This document shows, one piece after another, positions 45,784-55,536 of a DNA stretch of 64,000 nucleotides. The DNA is from Pyrenophora tritici-repentis. Taxonomy: Eukaryota > Ascomycota > Dothideomycetes > Pleosporales > Pleosporaceae. The stretch covers positions 1 to 64,000 of the forward strand of contig NC_089394.1 of NCBI RefSeq assembly GCF_003171515.1. The letters are read 5' to 3'. The notes below the pieces were generated by a model. That model was not told the DNA's origin. It did no database searches and saw nothing but the letters and a program-made list of their open reading frames with translations. How positions within the stretch are numbered: the first letter of the stretch is position 1; every line of letters begins with the position of its first letter. A program made the translations under genes and the position numbers.

Positions 45784-46115
45784 TGGAATGGGAACCTACG
45801 CAGCCTACAACTACCCAAGTGAACGCTGTCGGCCTCCGCGGCAAGACCAACATGAATGGATATCCATCTAGGCGTCCCGAAGACCGAGAACTTATTGGAA
45901 AACGAGCAAAATGGGTCAACCAAGAGGAAATCGATGCTCGACGCCAGGAACGACGCTGCCTCCGATGCGGCCGCAACAATTGCCGAATAGCTACATGCCC
46001 GTTAGCAGCCGCTCTACGACCAACTCACGTTAGCGTCAAGACAGCAAAGAGTACTGTGGTCACCAAGGCAGCTGTAGAGGAGGAAGATCCAGAAGACTCC
46101 GAAGCAGAGCAATAG
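45780..46115 (+). pseudogene. Gypsy-A Gag, C-terminal part with CCCC knuckle
   Basis: Contains R-R-C-L-R-C-x4-C-x4-C, spaced like a CX2CX4HX4C knuckle but with Cys at the His position. It ends in an acidic tail (E-E-E-D-P-E-D-S-E) at UAG 46113-46115. The protease frame follows in phase with no other stop, so gag and pol are divided by a single in-frame UAG (context CAA-UAG-GAA). Confidence 0.8.
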
Positions 46116-46163
46116 GAACACGCGGCAGCTCAGAAAGAATGGAAAGAGACCGGAAAGCAAAAG

Positions 46164-46362
46164 ATGGATAGCGATCCCTTTGTACTGGACGTTAGACTTA
46201 ATGGAACTGACTTTGTCACTGGACTTGTTGACTCAGGTTGCCTTTGCTATTCTGCCATTAATGAACAACTCTTTCGATCTCTGAGACTGCCATCAATCAA
46301 GATAGCCCCGCGCCAGCTAGAGGAAGCAGCTGGGAAGAACGCAGAACCAAGTACTGTCCTAG
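46164..46362 (+). pseudogene. Gypsy-A protease, N-terminal part
   Basis: Retropepsin-like motif L-V-D-S-G-C-L-C-Y-S-A-I, with Cys where many elements have A or S. Coding stops at the MITE at 46363 and resumes in phase at 46533. The same frame is open upstream to the UAG at 46113. Confidence 0.8.
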
Positions 46363-46524
46363 TAGACTCCGCAACAATCAATTCAATCCGGTCACTCTCC
46401 TAGACCCACTTACCTATCTAGGTAGGGCTTAAACTCCTATAGGTAACTACTAGGCTTAAAGCGGTAATCAATCAATCCAATCTGAACCTTCTAGGACCCA
46501 CTTAATTGATTGTTGCGGACTGTG
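46363..46524 (+). mobile_element. 162-bp hAT-type MITE, copy 5 (Gypsy-A protease)
   Basis: Target duplication TGTCCTAG at 46355-46362 and 46525-46532. Removal restores the protease-RT frame. Confidence 0.96.
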
Positions 46525-46532
46525 TGTCCTAG

Positions 46533-49432
46533 ATACAGTTACTTACGCCTCGATAGACATAGACGGCCACCAGCAGAAACGCGTCTTCTTCTACGTTGTA
46601 CCTGGCCTAACTTACGACGTGATCCTAGGAAAGCCCTGGTTAGAAGATGCCGACGTCACAATTTCGGCCAAACAAGGCTGCCTAGATATCGGCGCGTCAA
46701 ACATCCGCGCATGGAACCACAAGAAAGCGTCATACAAGCCACCACTAATGAAGGCTACTCAGGTGATGGCTTCCGCATTCATGGCGGAGGTGAGAAGAAG
46801 CCGTAGGAAGAACAAAGGAGACGGTATTGCGCTCGACACTGGACTGTTCGCTGTTTCCATCGCCGACATTGAGAAAGCTTTGAAACCGCGCAAACGATCC
46901 GATCCAAAGACGAAGCTCCCACCCCAGTACCACCAATGGCTGAAGGCTTTCGACCATTTCCTAGCTGAGAAACTTCCCCCACATCGTAAAGGCGTTGATC
47001 TCCACATTGAGATTGAAAAGGATCAAGACGGAAACGAGAAGACCATTCCATGGGGTCCGCTCTACGGCATGAGCCGAGAAGAGTTACTAGTGCTTAGGAA
47101 AACTCTCACCGAGCTGTTAGACAAGGATTTTATCCGCGCAAGTAACTCTCCCGCAGCTGCACCCGTCCTGATGGTCAAAAAGCCAGGAGGGGGCATCCGA
47201 TTTTGCGTTGACTACCGAGGCTTGAACAACATCACCAGGAAGGACCGTTACCCTCTGCCTCTATTCACAGAAACACTGAGAAATGTAGCTAAAGCTAAAT
47301 GGTTCACAAAACTTGACGTTATCGCAGCCTTCCACAAGATCCGTGTGGCCAAAGGAGAAGAATGGAAGACAGCTTTCCGAACAAGATACGGCCTATTCGA
47401 ATGGCGGGTTGCTCCCTTCGGACTAACAGGAGCACCAGCCGCATTTCAACGCTACGTAAATGGTGTTCTACAGGATTACCTTGACGACTTTGTTTCAGCC
47501 TACGTTGACGACATCTTAATCTACTCGTCAGGATCGCTTCAGGATCACAGAGAGAAGGTTGGAAAGGTTCTTCAACGCCTTATAGACGCTGGACTGCAGA
47601 TTGATATCGACAAGTGCGAGTTCGAGACTAAACGAGTCAAATACCTCGGGTACATTGTGGAAGCAGAAGTGGGCATTCGAGTTGATCCTGAAAAGATTAT
47701 CGCAATCCGCGAATGGGCTACACCAACGTCAGTTAAGGCTATCCGAGCATTTATTGGTTTTGCCAACTTTTACCGAGTTTTTATACCAAACTTCTCGGAC
47801 ATTGCTGAACCGCTTATCAACCTAACTAAGAAAGAGATGGTTTTTCATTGGGACGGGGCTTGCAATCAAGCATTTGAAACGATTAAGGAACTTCTCATTA
47901 CAGCACCAATACTCGGCCATTTTGATCCAGAGAAGGACACCTTGGTAGAAGCCGACTCCTCAGGACATGCAACTGGCGGCCTATTGCTGCAGAAGGACAA
48001 GAACAACAACTGGCAACCCGTTGCCTACTACTCAAAGAAGCACTCACCAACAGAGGCCAATTATCCAATTCATGACAAGGAGCTTCTAGCTATTGTTCGT
48101 TGCTTAGAAGCATGGGCTCCTGAACTACGTATGGTTAGGAAGTTCACAGTTCTGACGGACCACAAGAACCTTCAATACTTCTACCGCGAACGACAGCTGT
48201 CTGAAAGACAAGTACGTTGGTCAGAGTTTCTCTCACGATTCGACTTCTCCCTGGAATGGAAACCTGGAAAGACTATGGGAAAACCTGACGCCCTGTCACG
48301 ACGAGAACAAGACCTACCCGCCAACTACGACGATGAACGAATACGGTCTCGATTTATCCGTCTTTTCCAGAGCAAGCACTTGCAGAGTGTTCAAATCCAG
48401 TCCCTGTCGTCCGAGGAGATTGACTTCACAGAAGAGATACGCATGTTTGAGGACCAGGACATGCAAAATCTCTGGCACCGAAGCCGCCAAGAGGATGAGC
48501 TTTATCAGGAGCTCACTACGCTGGTAGCAAACAAGGAGCGGAACCTCCCTACCAAACTTCAGAAGGAGAAGTCAGTGAGTATAGCAGAATGCACCCTGGA
48601 CGAGAGAGGCCTGTTGCGATTTCGAGACCGGATATGGATCCCTGACTGCGAACCACTTCGCACACGAATTATTCAAAATATTCACGACTCGCATATCACC
48701 GGCCATCCTGGACGAGATCTTACCTACTCAATCTTATCAAGGCAGTTCTTCTGGTCAGGTGTAGCAAGCGACGTGCGACGCTTTGTCCGTAACTGCGAGA
48801 TTTGCGGGAGGAATACGATATGGAGAGAGACAAAGAAGGGCCTCCTTAAACCGCTACCGATCCCAGAACGTATATGGGGAGAACTTTCAATCGATTTTAT
48901 TACGGACTTGCCGCCATCTGGACGCGATGACGCAACGAACTGCATGGTGGTCACTGATCGGCTGACAAAGGGAGTTGAACTGGAAGGCATGCACGATATC
49001 TCGGCAGAAGCAGTAGCACAACGGCTTTTAGAACGGCATTACCCTATTCATGGTATTCCAACGGCAATTACGAGCGATAGAGGACCACAATTCGTCAGCG
49101 ATCTTTGGAGGCATTTCTGTAAACTCCTCAGCGTTGAGCAACGCCTGTCGACTGCCTATCATCCGCAAACCGATGGTGCAACAGAGCGAATGAACCAAGA
49201 GATTGAGAAGATGATTCGAATCTGGGCCACCTACACGCAAGAAAATTGGCTAGCACTTTTACCTATCGTTATGGGAGCAATCAACAATCGCGAGGCCTCA
49301 TCTACTGGCCTAAGCCCCTTCTATTTTATGCACGGATATCACAATGAACCCATTCAGCTGGTAGAGGATCGAACTATTCAGGACCGACCAAAGAGAGACG
49401 GCGAAGCACTGGCAGAAGGCTTCCTTAAAAGA
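46533..49432 (+). pseudogene. Gypsy-A Pol: end of protease, RT, RNase H, integrase
   Basis: Protease end (Y-D-V-I-L-G-K-P-W-L), then RT (K-L-D-V-I-A-A-F-H-K, catalytic Y-V-D-D-I-L-I-Y), RNase H (V-E-A-D-S-S-G-H-A, H-D-K-E-L-L-A, T-D-H-K-N-L), the integrase zinc finger (H-x3-H ... C-E-I-C-G) and the integrase core (S-I-D-F-I-T-D-L, T-S-D-R-G-P-Q-F, T-E-R-M-N). The open ATG frame begins at 46619, but coding extends back to the MITE boundary. It is cut at 49433 by a solo LTR, after which 26 or so foreign residues are read. Confidence 0.93.
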
Positions 49433-49599
49433 TGTTGGATCGGAGGAGAGATGAGAGAGAAGGTTGTTCTATTGAGAGAGTTGCAGAGAGCGACTATATA
49501 CATGAAGTAGAGTATCTGGAGCATTCCAGATCAGCAGTGTGTTACGTAGCTGTGACGATAGTAGAACATTCTAGTTGACACACCCCCTGAGGGCTGACA
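49433..49599. mobile_element. Solo LTR in Gypsy-A pol
   Basis: 167 bp with TGTTGGATCGG...GGCTGACA ends and a 5-bp target duplication AAAGA at 49428-49432 and 49600-49604. Removing it with one duplication joins F-L-K-R to L-Q-D-A-T-E-W in frame. It has no close match to the other LTRs here. The TGTTGGA start is common in Copia LTRs. Confidence 0.88.
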
Positions 49600-49604
49600 A
49601 AAGA

Positions 49605-49863
49605 CTCCAAGACGCAACAGAGTGGGCCCAAGCTGCGATCGCGATAACACAAGAGAAACAGCAACATCAAGCTAACAAGACAAGAACAGCAGCGCCCCAA
49701 TACAAGGAGGGAGACTGGGTGTTTTTGAACCTTAGAAACGTGAAGACAACACGACCTTCCAAGAAGCTAGACTGGTTGCATGGAAAGTACAAAGTCTTGA
49801 GGCAGGTCAACTCCCACTCTTATCAACTTGACGTTCCGGGGAAGATCCATCCTGTCTTCCACG
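49605..49863 (+). pseudogene. Gypsy-A Pol: integrase C-terminal region
   Basis: Continues integrase with the conserved G-D-W-V-F-L-N-L and K-L-D-W-L-H-G-K-Y-K-V segments that precede the chromodomain in this lineage, ending P-V-F-H at the second MITE. Confidence 0.85.
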
Positions 49864-50025
49864 TAGACTCCGCAACAATCAATTCAATCCGGTCACTCTC
49901 CTAGACCCACTTACCTATCTAGGTAGGGCTTAAACTCCTATAGGTAACTACTAGGCTTAAAGCGGTAATCAATCAATCCAATCTGAACCTTCTAGGACCC
50001 ACTTAATTGATTGTTGCGGACTGTG
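49864..50025 (+). mobile_element. 162-bp hAT-type MITE, copy 6 (Gypsy-A integrase)
   Basis: Target duplication CTTCCACG at 49856-49863 and 50026-50033. Removal restores P-V-F-H-V-D-L-L-R in frame. Confidence 0.96.
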
Positions 50026-50033
50026 CTTCCACG

Positions 50034-50311
50034 TAGACCTGCTTCGCTACGCGCCTAACGACTCTCTCCCATCGCAGAAGGTTGGAGACACTCAGCCAGG
50101 GCCTATACTTGTAGATGGAGACGAGCTATGGCTGGTTGAACGTATTCTGGGCGAACGCACAACAAGGCAGGGAGGGAAAGAAATCAAGGAGGCATATGTG
50201 AAGTGGGTGGACTATACTGAACCGACATGGGAACCTGTGAGTAACGTACTAAAGACTGACGCTTGGAGGAAATGGAGAAAACTACGCGCTAAAGGGAAAG
50301 GAGGGGGGTAA
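50034..50311 (+). pseudogene. Gypsy-A Pol: chromodomain and C-terminus
   Basis: Chromodomain signature: V-E-R-I-L-G-E-R, then A-Y-V-K-W-V-D-Y and E-P-T-W-E-P. The reading ends in glycines encoded by the polypurine tract and stops at TAA 50309-50311, the three bases directly before the 3' LTR. Chromodomains of this kind are known to steer Ty3/Gypsy integration toward heterochromatin. Confidence 0.88.
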
Positions 50312-50499
50312 TGTAACGGGCTGAGCCTCGAGTCACATGACTAGGCTGCTAGCCTAGTCGCTTCCCCGGCAACGTGAGGGCCGTGCGCCAACCCAAACAA
50401 AGCAGGCTCGCCGCTTGCGTCTTACCTTCTTTCTTCATCTTGACTGTAAATAGCATCTGGACTAGGTAGCTGGAATACAGTCCCTACAGACCGTTCACA
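50312..50499 (+). repeat. Gypsy-A 3' LTR
   Basis: 188 bp, TGTAACGGGCTGAGCCTCG...CCGTTCACA. The following base belongs to a different sequence than expected from the left flank, so no target duplication is seen. Confidence 0.93.
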
Positions 50500-50561
50500 C
50501 TCTGCACGCGCCTATAGCCTCCGCATCGAAGACGTGGCTAAGGGCATTTAGTGAGCCTTGT
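50500..50561 (-). pseudogene. Short fragment, possibly LINE RNase H
   Basis: About 62 bp between Gypsy-A and hAT-2. One - strand frame reads S-H-V-F-D-A-E-A-I-G-A, which resembles the E-containing motif of LINE RNase H domains (x-V-F-D-A-E-x-x-G-A). It is too short to be sure. Confidence 0.35.
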
Positions 50562-53305
50562 CCATACATGGGCAAATCGTTTTTAAATCGTTTTGGCAAA
50601 CCTTAAAACGTTAACGCGTTTAAGCAAAAATCCTTATAACGTTAAAGCGTTTAACGATATAAACGATATAAAAACGATATAAGATACATCATGCCAAGAC
50701 CGGGTTATGTCCATTCTAGAATCTCCTCTACCTCATCCCCTATCATCTCTGCTTCGTCATCTTGCTCTGGTTCCATTGGTAGACCCATTCCGTTGAGAGA
50801 ACACGGTTTTATGTGGCCTTCCCTAAGCCAACTGCCAATGCACTCGATCTTCTCAATGTTGGCGCAAGTGAGCCTCGACCGATCCCATGAACAGGTTCTT
50901 CTTGCACCTGAGAATGTTCTCTCTGGCTCGGACGACTCTGCAGCGATAGAAAGAATAGAGATAGCCATGTTGCTTAGCCTAGGGTAGCGCTGCCGTTGCT
51001 CCGATCGGCACCACCATTCAAGAGGGCTACAGTCGATTTGTATTACTGGACTTTCTGCGAAAATTTTAAGATCGTCGCTGTTTGATTGATCTGCCGCCGC
51101 AACTGACATCTGTTGTAGAATCTGATCGAGAACGGCACCGCGTTGCTTTAAAGGAGGAGCCATTTGTTGAGAAGCTGTAGGGCTAGCTAAAGGCAAAGCG
51201 TCCTTAAACTCATTCACCCAAAAGTTTTGAGCAGCGTTAATAGCTGGTTCGTACCATTCGGCTGGCCAGTTCTTCTTGAGATATGCTGCTCTACTTGCGG
51301 GATTTAGAAGAATAGCGGAAGCGTACACCGGAACCTGATCAGTCATGTTGTAGTACTTCTCAAGTACGAACCAGCCCATCTCGATCGATCGAACCATGCG
51401 AAGGTCCTCATTTTCATCTTTAGAGTAATGTATCTATAAAGCTGTTAACCGAAGACTTAAAGTTCGGATAACACGTTAATGCTTACCTTTTGCTGCTCAT
51501 AGTGGACTAAAAGAGAGTCCATAATCAAAAGAGATTGAGAGATAGACGATTTATCTCCCTCCGCGTATAGCGTTGCTGATGCAAATGGTTGTAAAAATGT
51601 ATGTGCTTTTTGTAGTATATCCCAGTCGTCAGAAGTAAGACGGATCTCGTTAAGGTGTTTCTCGTTATCGTGCATAAAGACCTTAATTGCAGCCATCTTC
51701 TTAATAGCCCGATCCATAACTGAGTACCATGAAGACCACCGAGTCTGATTGTCAATCCCTAAGCGGAGGCCTACCTTGCGATCCCACTCTGCTGCATGTA
51801 TACTTGAGTTGCGCAGCCAGACACATAGTTGATGTAATTTGCGTAGTGTAGAGATGTTCTCAATACCACAAAAGTCCTCATCAACAGACCCATGGCTATC
51901 AACGCTGCGTCTTCGGCGAGACAACCTTTGTCTCTGTGAGGTTTGTGGAACAGCTTGGGCTTGGGCTCTAGGGTTTCTCTGTCGAGAAGTAAGAACGCTT
52001 GAAAACTCTGCGAGAAGCTCTTCCCCCATAACATCCGTTACGGCGTCGAGAGCAGCGGTAAGAGCCTCCTTAGAGGATGCAAGCAGGAATGCCTGCAAGG
52101 ATAAATTGATAATATGACCGATACATCGGATACGGCGCTCTTTAGCAGTAAATTTAACCTTGTTAATATTAGCACCATCGCGTAACTTAAGCAGCGAAGG
52201 CCGATTTTTATATTAAAAGCCATGCTTACGTTGTGCTTAGTTCGAAGGAGGGTTTCAAGATGCTCCAAACAGGTATCGTTAGATGTTGCGTTATCACCCG
52301 TATGCCAGCCAACTCTAGACTGTATCCCATATTCCTCGAGGGTTTGAAGAAGTAAGTGCGCTTGCTGTTCTCCAGAGTGGCTGTAACGACATTCTGGCAG
52401 TCCTAAAAGAGCCTTCTGAAGCTTATATTCGTGATCGACCCACTGTGCGCATACAGCAAGGAGAGATGAACGGAACGGTGATGTCCAGAGATCGGTTGAT
52501 ATGTGGATAGGACTCACAGCCGTCGATAAGCTGCCTTTAATTACATGGCCTTTATAAAGCTGATAATTCGAGGCGATAAGACGTACGGCTGTACGTCGAC
52601 TTGTGATAAGCTGGTCTTCAATAAATGGATTGCAAGCAAGCGCTAGATCCCTCATTTCAGACCATTCGATTGATGAAAAGGCTATTCGACGTCGAGTCAG
52701 AAGACCGACAAGCGCATCGCGATACCCTTGTTCATTGAAGGCGTTGCGGATAATTGTCTGATCAGAGACAGTCCTAAACACTGAAGTGATAGCTGGTTGC
52801 GACGACGAAGAAGAAGTTTGCGAGGGCTGAGAAGACTCTGACGTTGTATGATATGCTAGAACATGGTGGATAGAGTTTACTCGGTGACTGCTAAACCATG
52901 AGCGACAGCGTTTGCACACATACTGCTTTTTCAAACGCTGGCGCTTTGCATTGCTGGTGTTACAGACAGTTTCGGTTCGTATAACAGCGTCAAAGTGTGG
53001 CGGCGTTGCGGGTCTTCGCGACGGTGGCGTTGATATCGCACTTGCTGACAAGGTATTCGATGACATAACGATAATAGATGCTATAGATAATGGATTTGTT
53101 GAGATTTCAGGTTAGTGGGGAGTGGTTGCAGAGTTTTTGAGATGCAAAGGTGGGGTGCTTGGCGCCAAGCCTCTTATAGCGTTTTTAAATCGTTCACGCG
53201 TTTAAGGATTTTCTTAAACGCGTGAACAGTTTAAGCTGTTAAAGCGTTTTAAAACGTTTTAAGCTAAAACGTTTTACGCAAACGCGTTAAGCTGCCCATG
53301 TATGG
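50562..53305 (-). mobile_element. hAT-2 DNA transposon
   Basis: Terminal inverted repeats CCATACATGGGCA (50562-50574) and TGCCCATGTATGG (53293-53305). Subterminal regions are packed with AAACGCGTT and AAAACGTTTTAAAACG-type motifs at both ends. It encloses one transposase gene with two short introns. No 8-bp duplication is found: the left side is the small LINE-like fragment and the right side is the broken hAT-3. Either one flank was lost after insertion, or the element marks a recombination junction. Confidence 0.85.
50705..53066 (-). CDS. hAT-2 transposase (two introns)
   Basis: Best model: exons 53066-52230, 52185-51487 and 51433-50705, each a multiple of three, giving 754 residues. Intron 1 (52186-52229, 44 nt) is GTAAGC...TTAAG. 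Intron 2 (51434-51486, 53 nt) is GTAAGC...TATAG with GTTAAC as a possible branch site. Splicing repairs what otherwise appear as three separate frames. Domains: BED-type finger C-K-R-C ... H-H-V-L-A-Y-H, catalytic I-H-I-S-T-D-L-W-T and T-G-D-N-A-T-S-N-D, then R-C-I-G-H-I-I-N-L-S, and the C-terminal dimerisation motif A-A-E-S-S-E-P-E-R-T-F-S. There is no internal stop after splicing, so the element may be active. Confidence 0.85.
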
Positions 53306-54094
53306 TAGGTAGCTACACTGCGAGGACTTACCCACAAAGCTGCCTCTGCCTCTGGGTTTGCAAGGCTAATCATCTCGCGAAAGGACGGCCTTGCAAGTAG
53401 CTCCATTGGCAAGTTGTTATCAAGAAGGCAGAACACTGCAACTTCACGAAACTGCTGGATGTTGAAGTTGCCCATCGCGTTGGCAGCCTCTTGAGAGACT
53501 GCAACACCAGTCTCCAGCGTCTGTCGTAGAGAGAGTTGCTGCCCTGTTCTTCGAGGCTTCAGGCCGTCTTTTGTAAAGCCATGGCCTCGTTTCTGAAGGC
53601 CAAGATGAGCTGCAGCTGAGGAGGTGGCCTTTGATACGTCAAAAACTCCACTGCCGCCAGTGTCAATGACCTTGTGGATGTGGCAGTATTTGCATACAAA
53701 CCACACTCGATTCTGATCGTAGAGCTCAACAACGCGATATCCATGTTGAAAGATCCAACTCTTGACGCGCCGCCCAGTTGTAAGAGGCTTCATGAACCGA
53801 GGGAGGCGATCCCAGTTAATGCCGTCAAAGTTATCGCCATTATCAGGCTCTGTATCAACACTAGCCTCTGTTGTTGCTGCTGTACCAGCCTGGCTGCCCT
53901 CAGCCGCACCCTCCTCCTCTGTTTGCGACTCGAAAAATTGCGACTCAAACGTTGTGGCCTGGCTTACGGCGGCGCCAAGGGTTTCCTGAGGCGACAGCGA
54001 TCGCTGAGATAGGACAGAGGGCCTTGATAGGCGCGCCCGTTTGGCGGCGGCGGCGGCGGCAGCAGTATTGGTGGGAACTCGAGAGCGTTTGGCC
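53306..54094 (-). pseudogene. hAT-3 transposase, N-terminal fragment
   Basis: Open frame related to hAT-1 over its N-terminal part: alanine-rich start, F-E-S-Q, N-F-D-G-I-N-W-D-R-L-P-R-F, BED-like V-C-K-Y-C-H-I-H, N-P-E-A-E-A-A-L-W-V-S. It lacks the start codon, catalytic core and dimerisation domain. It is cut at the right by a MITE at 54095 and at the left by hAT-2, just after S-V-A-T-Y. Confidence 0.85.
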
Positions 54095-54256
54095 CACAGT
54101 CCGCAACAATCAATTAAGTGGGTCCTAGAAGGTTCAGATTGGATTGATTGATTACCGCTTTAAGCCTAGTAGTTACCTATAGGAGTTTAAGCCCTACCTA
54201 GATAGGTAAGTGGGTCTAGGAGAGTGACCGGATTGAATTGATTGTTGCGGAGTCTA
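54095..54256 (-). mobile_element. 162-bp hAT-type MITE, copy 7, without target duplication
   Basis: Looks the same as the other copies but inverted. The flanking octamers are GTTTGGCC (left, in hAT-3) and AGAGCAGT (right, in Gypsy-B gag), so they do not match. All other copies have perfect 8-bp duplications. This copy therefore most likely marks a recombination between two MITEs. Confidence 0.93.
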
Positions 54257-55023
54257 AGAGCAGTCCGTAGTTCGTGGTTAAGAGCGTTTAGAAACATACT
54301 CTTTAGGATCGCGTGGTCAAAGAGACCAGCCGTGAGAGCTTCCTTGTTAAAGTCCTGCATAAAATCGCGCACGTTGTGTGTTTTCTGCCGCATGTTCTGG
54401 AGCTTGTTCCTCGCAGTTTCAGCCATATGTGGGTCCTTAAAAGCTTCATCAAGATGTCGGAAAAACTCATCAAGCGTACTCGAGGCGGCATGGATAGAAA
54501 CCCAAGGGAAAACGCGTGCTCTCGCATCACCAGTAGTGCGACTAAAGGTATAGTCAATCGCAAGCTGGCTCGTGTGGAATCGTCGAGGTTCTGATCTTAG
54601 CTTTGCCTTAATCTGGTATTTCCATGGCAAGTATTGACTTCGTGTACCATCAAACGCATCAGGGTCTTTAAGTCCTTTTGGCTCATGCGGTGGTGCAGGC
54701 ATTGCAGGTGGAGGTGTCGCATCTACGGCAGGAGTAGGTGTGGGTTCAGCTGGTGTAGGAGTACTTGTGGTCTCAATCTTCGCAATCCGTGCTGTGAGCT
54801 CGCTTATCTGCTTCATCATCTGTTGCATCATCTGTAGTGTTGTTATCTCAATGTTTGCGCCTGGTAGTGTCTGGTTCGCTTGTTGCGATTGTCCTTCGTT
54901 GTTTTGTTGAGCGTCTAACGCTTCGTGGTAAGGTTCGTCTAATTCCATTGTAGAATTCTGTCTTCGTTGTCGTGGTACGGTTCGTATTTTCGTTCTAATA
55001 AGGATGCTCGGGCAGACGTTCAA
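54257..55023 (-). pseudogene. Gypsy-B Gag, N-terminal part
   Basis: An E/Q-rich helical segment (M-M-Q-Q-M-M-K-Q-I-S-E-L), a T/P repeat linker, then a retrotransposon Gag domain (P-D-A-F-D-G-T-R-S-Q-Y-L-P-W-K, L-D-E-F-F-R-H-L-D-E-A-F, M-R-Q-K, F-M-Q-D-F-N). It ends at the MITE, losing the zinc knuckle and everything to RT. The ATG at 55023 or the internal one at about 54948 (M-E-L-D-E-P) could be the start. The latter is closer to the usual Gag start in this group. Confidence 0.85.
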
Positions 55024-55338
55024 CTATAGAGGTCCCTGCACTGGCGTCGCTGAGTCGTGAGTCGTTCGTCGTGGTGCTCGGGCAGGCGTTCAACCTTCGA
55101 GGTCCCTGCACTGGCTTCGCTCAATCGATTCGCTTAGACACTGGGGGACGACCACACCAGCTGCCTGTTATCACTCACTGCTTGGAAGCAGGTCTTGCGA
55201 TCGTTCTAATGGTATTGCTTTTGCAATCGCTCCGATGTATTGCTCACTGCTTGGAAGCAGGTCTCGCAATCGCTCCGTTGGTAGAGCACTGGGGGACGGC
55301 CACACCAGCTGCTCAAGGTAAAGTGATCGAATACAAAA
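55024..55338 (-). repeat. Gypsy-B leader with direct repeats
   Basis: No gene. Three kinds of imperfect direct repeats: GAGGTCCCTGCACTGGC twice (about 55030 and 55100), CACTGGGGGACG(A/G)CCACACC twice (about 55139 and 55290), and TCACTGCTTGGAAGCAGGTC twice (about 55176 and 55244). Adjacent to the right LTR is the place where a primer-binding site would be. Confidence 0.75.
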
Positions 55339-55536
55339 TGTAAGGGGCTGCGCAAAGTATGCCGGTGCCTGGTAACAGGATTGTATTCGATGAAGAAGAA
55401 AGCTATCTGCAGTGCAACGATATCTATATACGTTTGGCTTGTTGTTCACGTAGCTTCTCGAAGCATCTAAAGTGCCGAGGAAGCTCCGAAGGTTCCACCG
55501 AGGATCACCATAGCATCTGGGCTCTAGCCCGTTACA
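55339..55536 (-). repeat. Gypsy-B 5' LTR (right)
   Basis: 198 bp, TGTAAGGGGCTGCGC...AGCCCGTTACA on the + strand. It matches the left LTR with one internal difference (GGCTTGTTG against GGCTCGTTG). AAAAT follows it, inside the inverted subtelomeric block. Confidence 0.92.

Larger units (their letters stand above)
44631..50499 (+). mobile_element. Gypsy-A chromodomain LTR retrotransposon
   Basis: 188-bp LTRs at 44631-44818 and 50312-50499, both TGTAACGGGCTGAGCC...GACCGTTCACA. Gag and pol are on the + strand. A purine tract (AAAGGGAAAGGAGGGGGG) ends three bases before the 3' LTR. The LTRs differ at about eight positions by eye, and the flanks (TCTAG at left, CTCTG at right) do not match. Either the copy is older than its neighbours, or it arose by recombination between two elements. 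It carries two 162-bp MITEs and one solo LTR. The LTR start resembles that of Gypsy-B, so the two are related families. Confidence 0.92.
13580..55536 (-). mobile_element. Gypsy-B LTR retrotransposon: probable outer shell of the nested cluster
   Basis: A left LTR (13580-13777) and a right LTR (55339-55536) are nearly identical (one internal difference plus the outer end of the left copy). The - strand gag lies just inside the right LTR, and pol lies just inside the left LTR next to a purine tract. That is the layout of one element on the - strand, opened up by about 40 kb of later insertions. Two points argue for rearrangement as well: no matching 5-bp duplication is found (AAAAT follows the right LTR but is not at the left), and gag ends in a MITE that has no target duplication. 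Part of gag, protease and the start of RT are missing. Treat the full span as an inference. Confidence 0.6.

Noticed and set aside
49581..49592. Purine-tract-like CACCCCCTGAGG as evidence for a truncated Copia with PPT in Gypsy-A
   Set aside because: Extending the element to 49599 gives proper TG...CA ends and a perfect 5-bp duplication, so a solo LTR is simpler.
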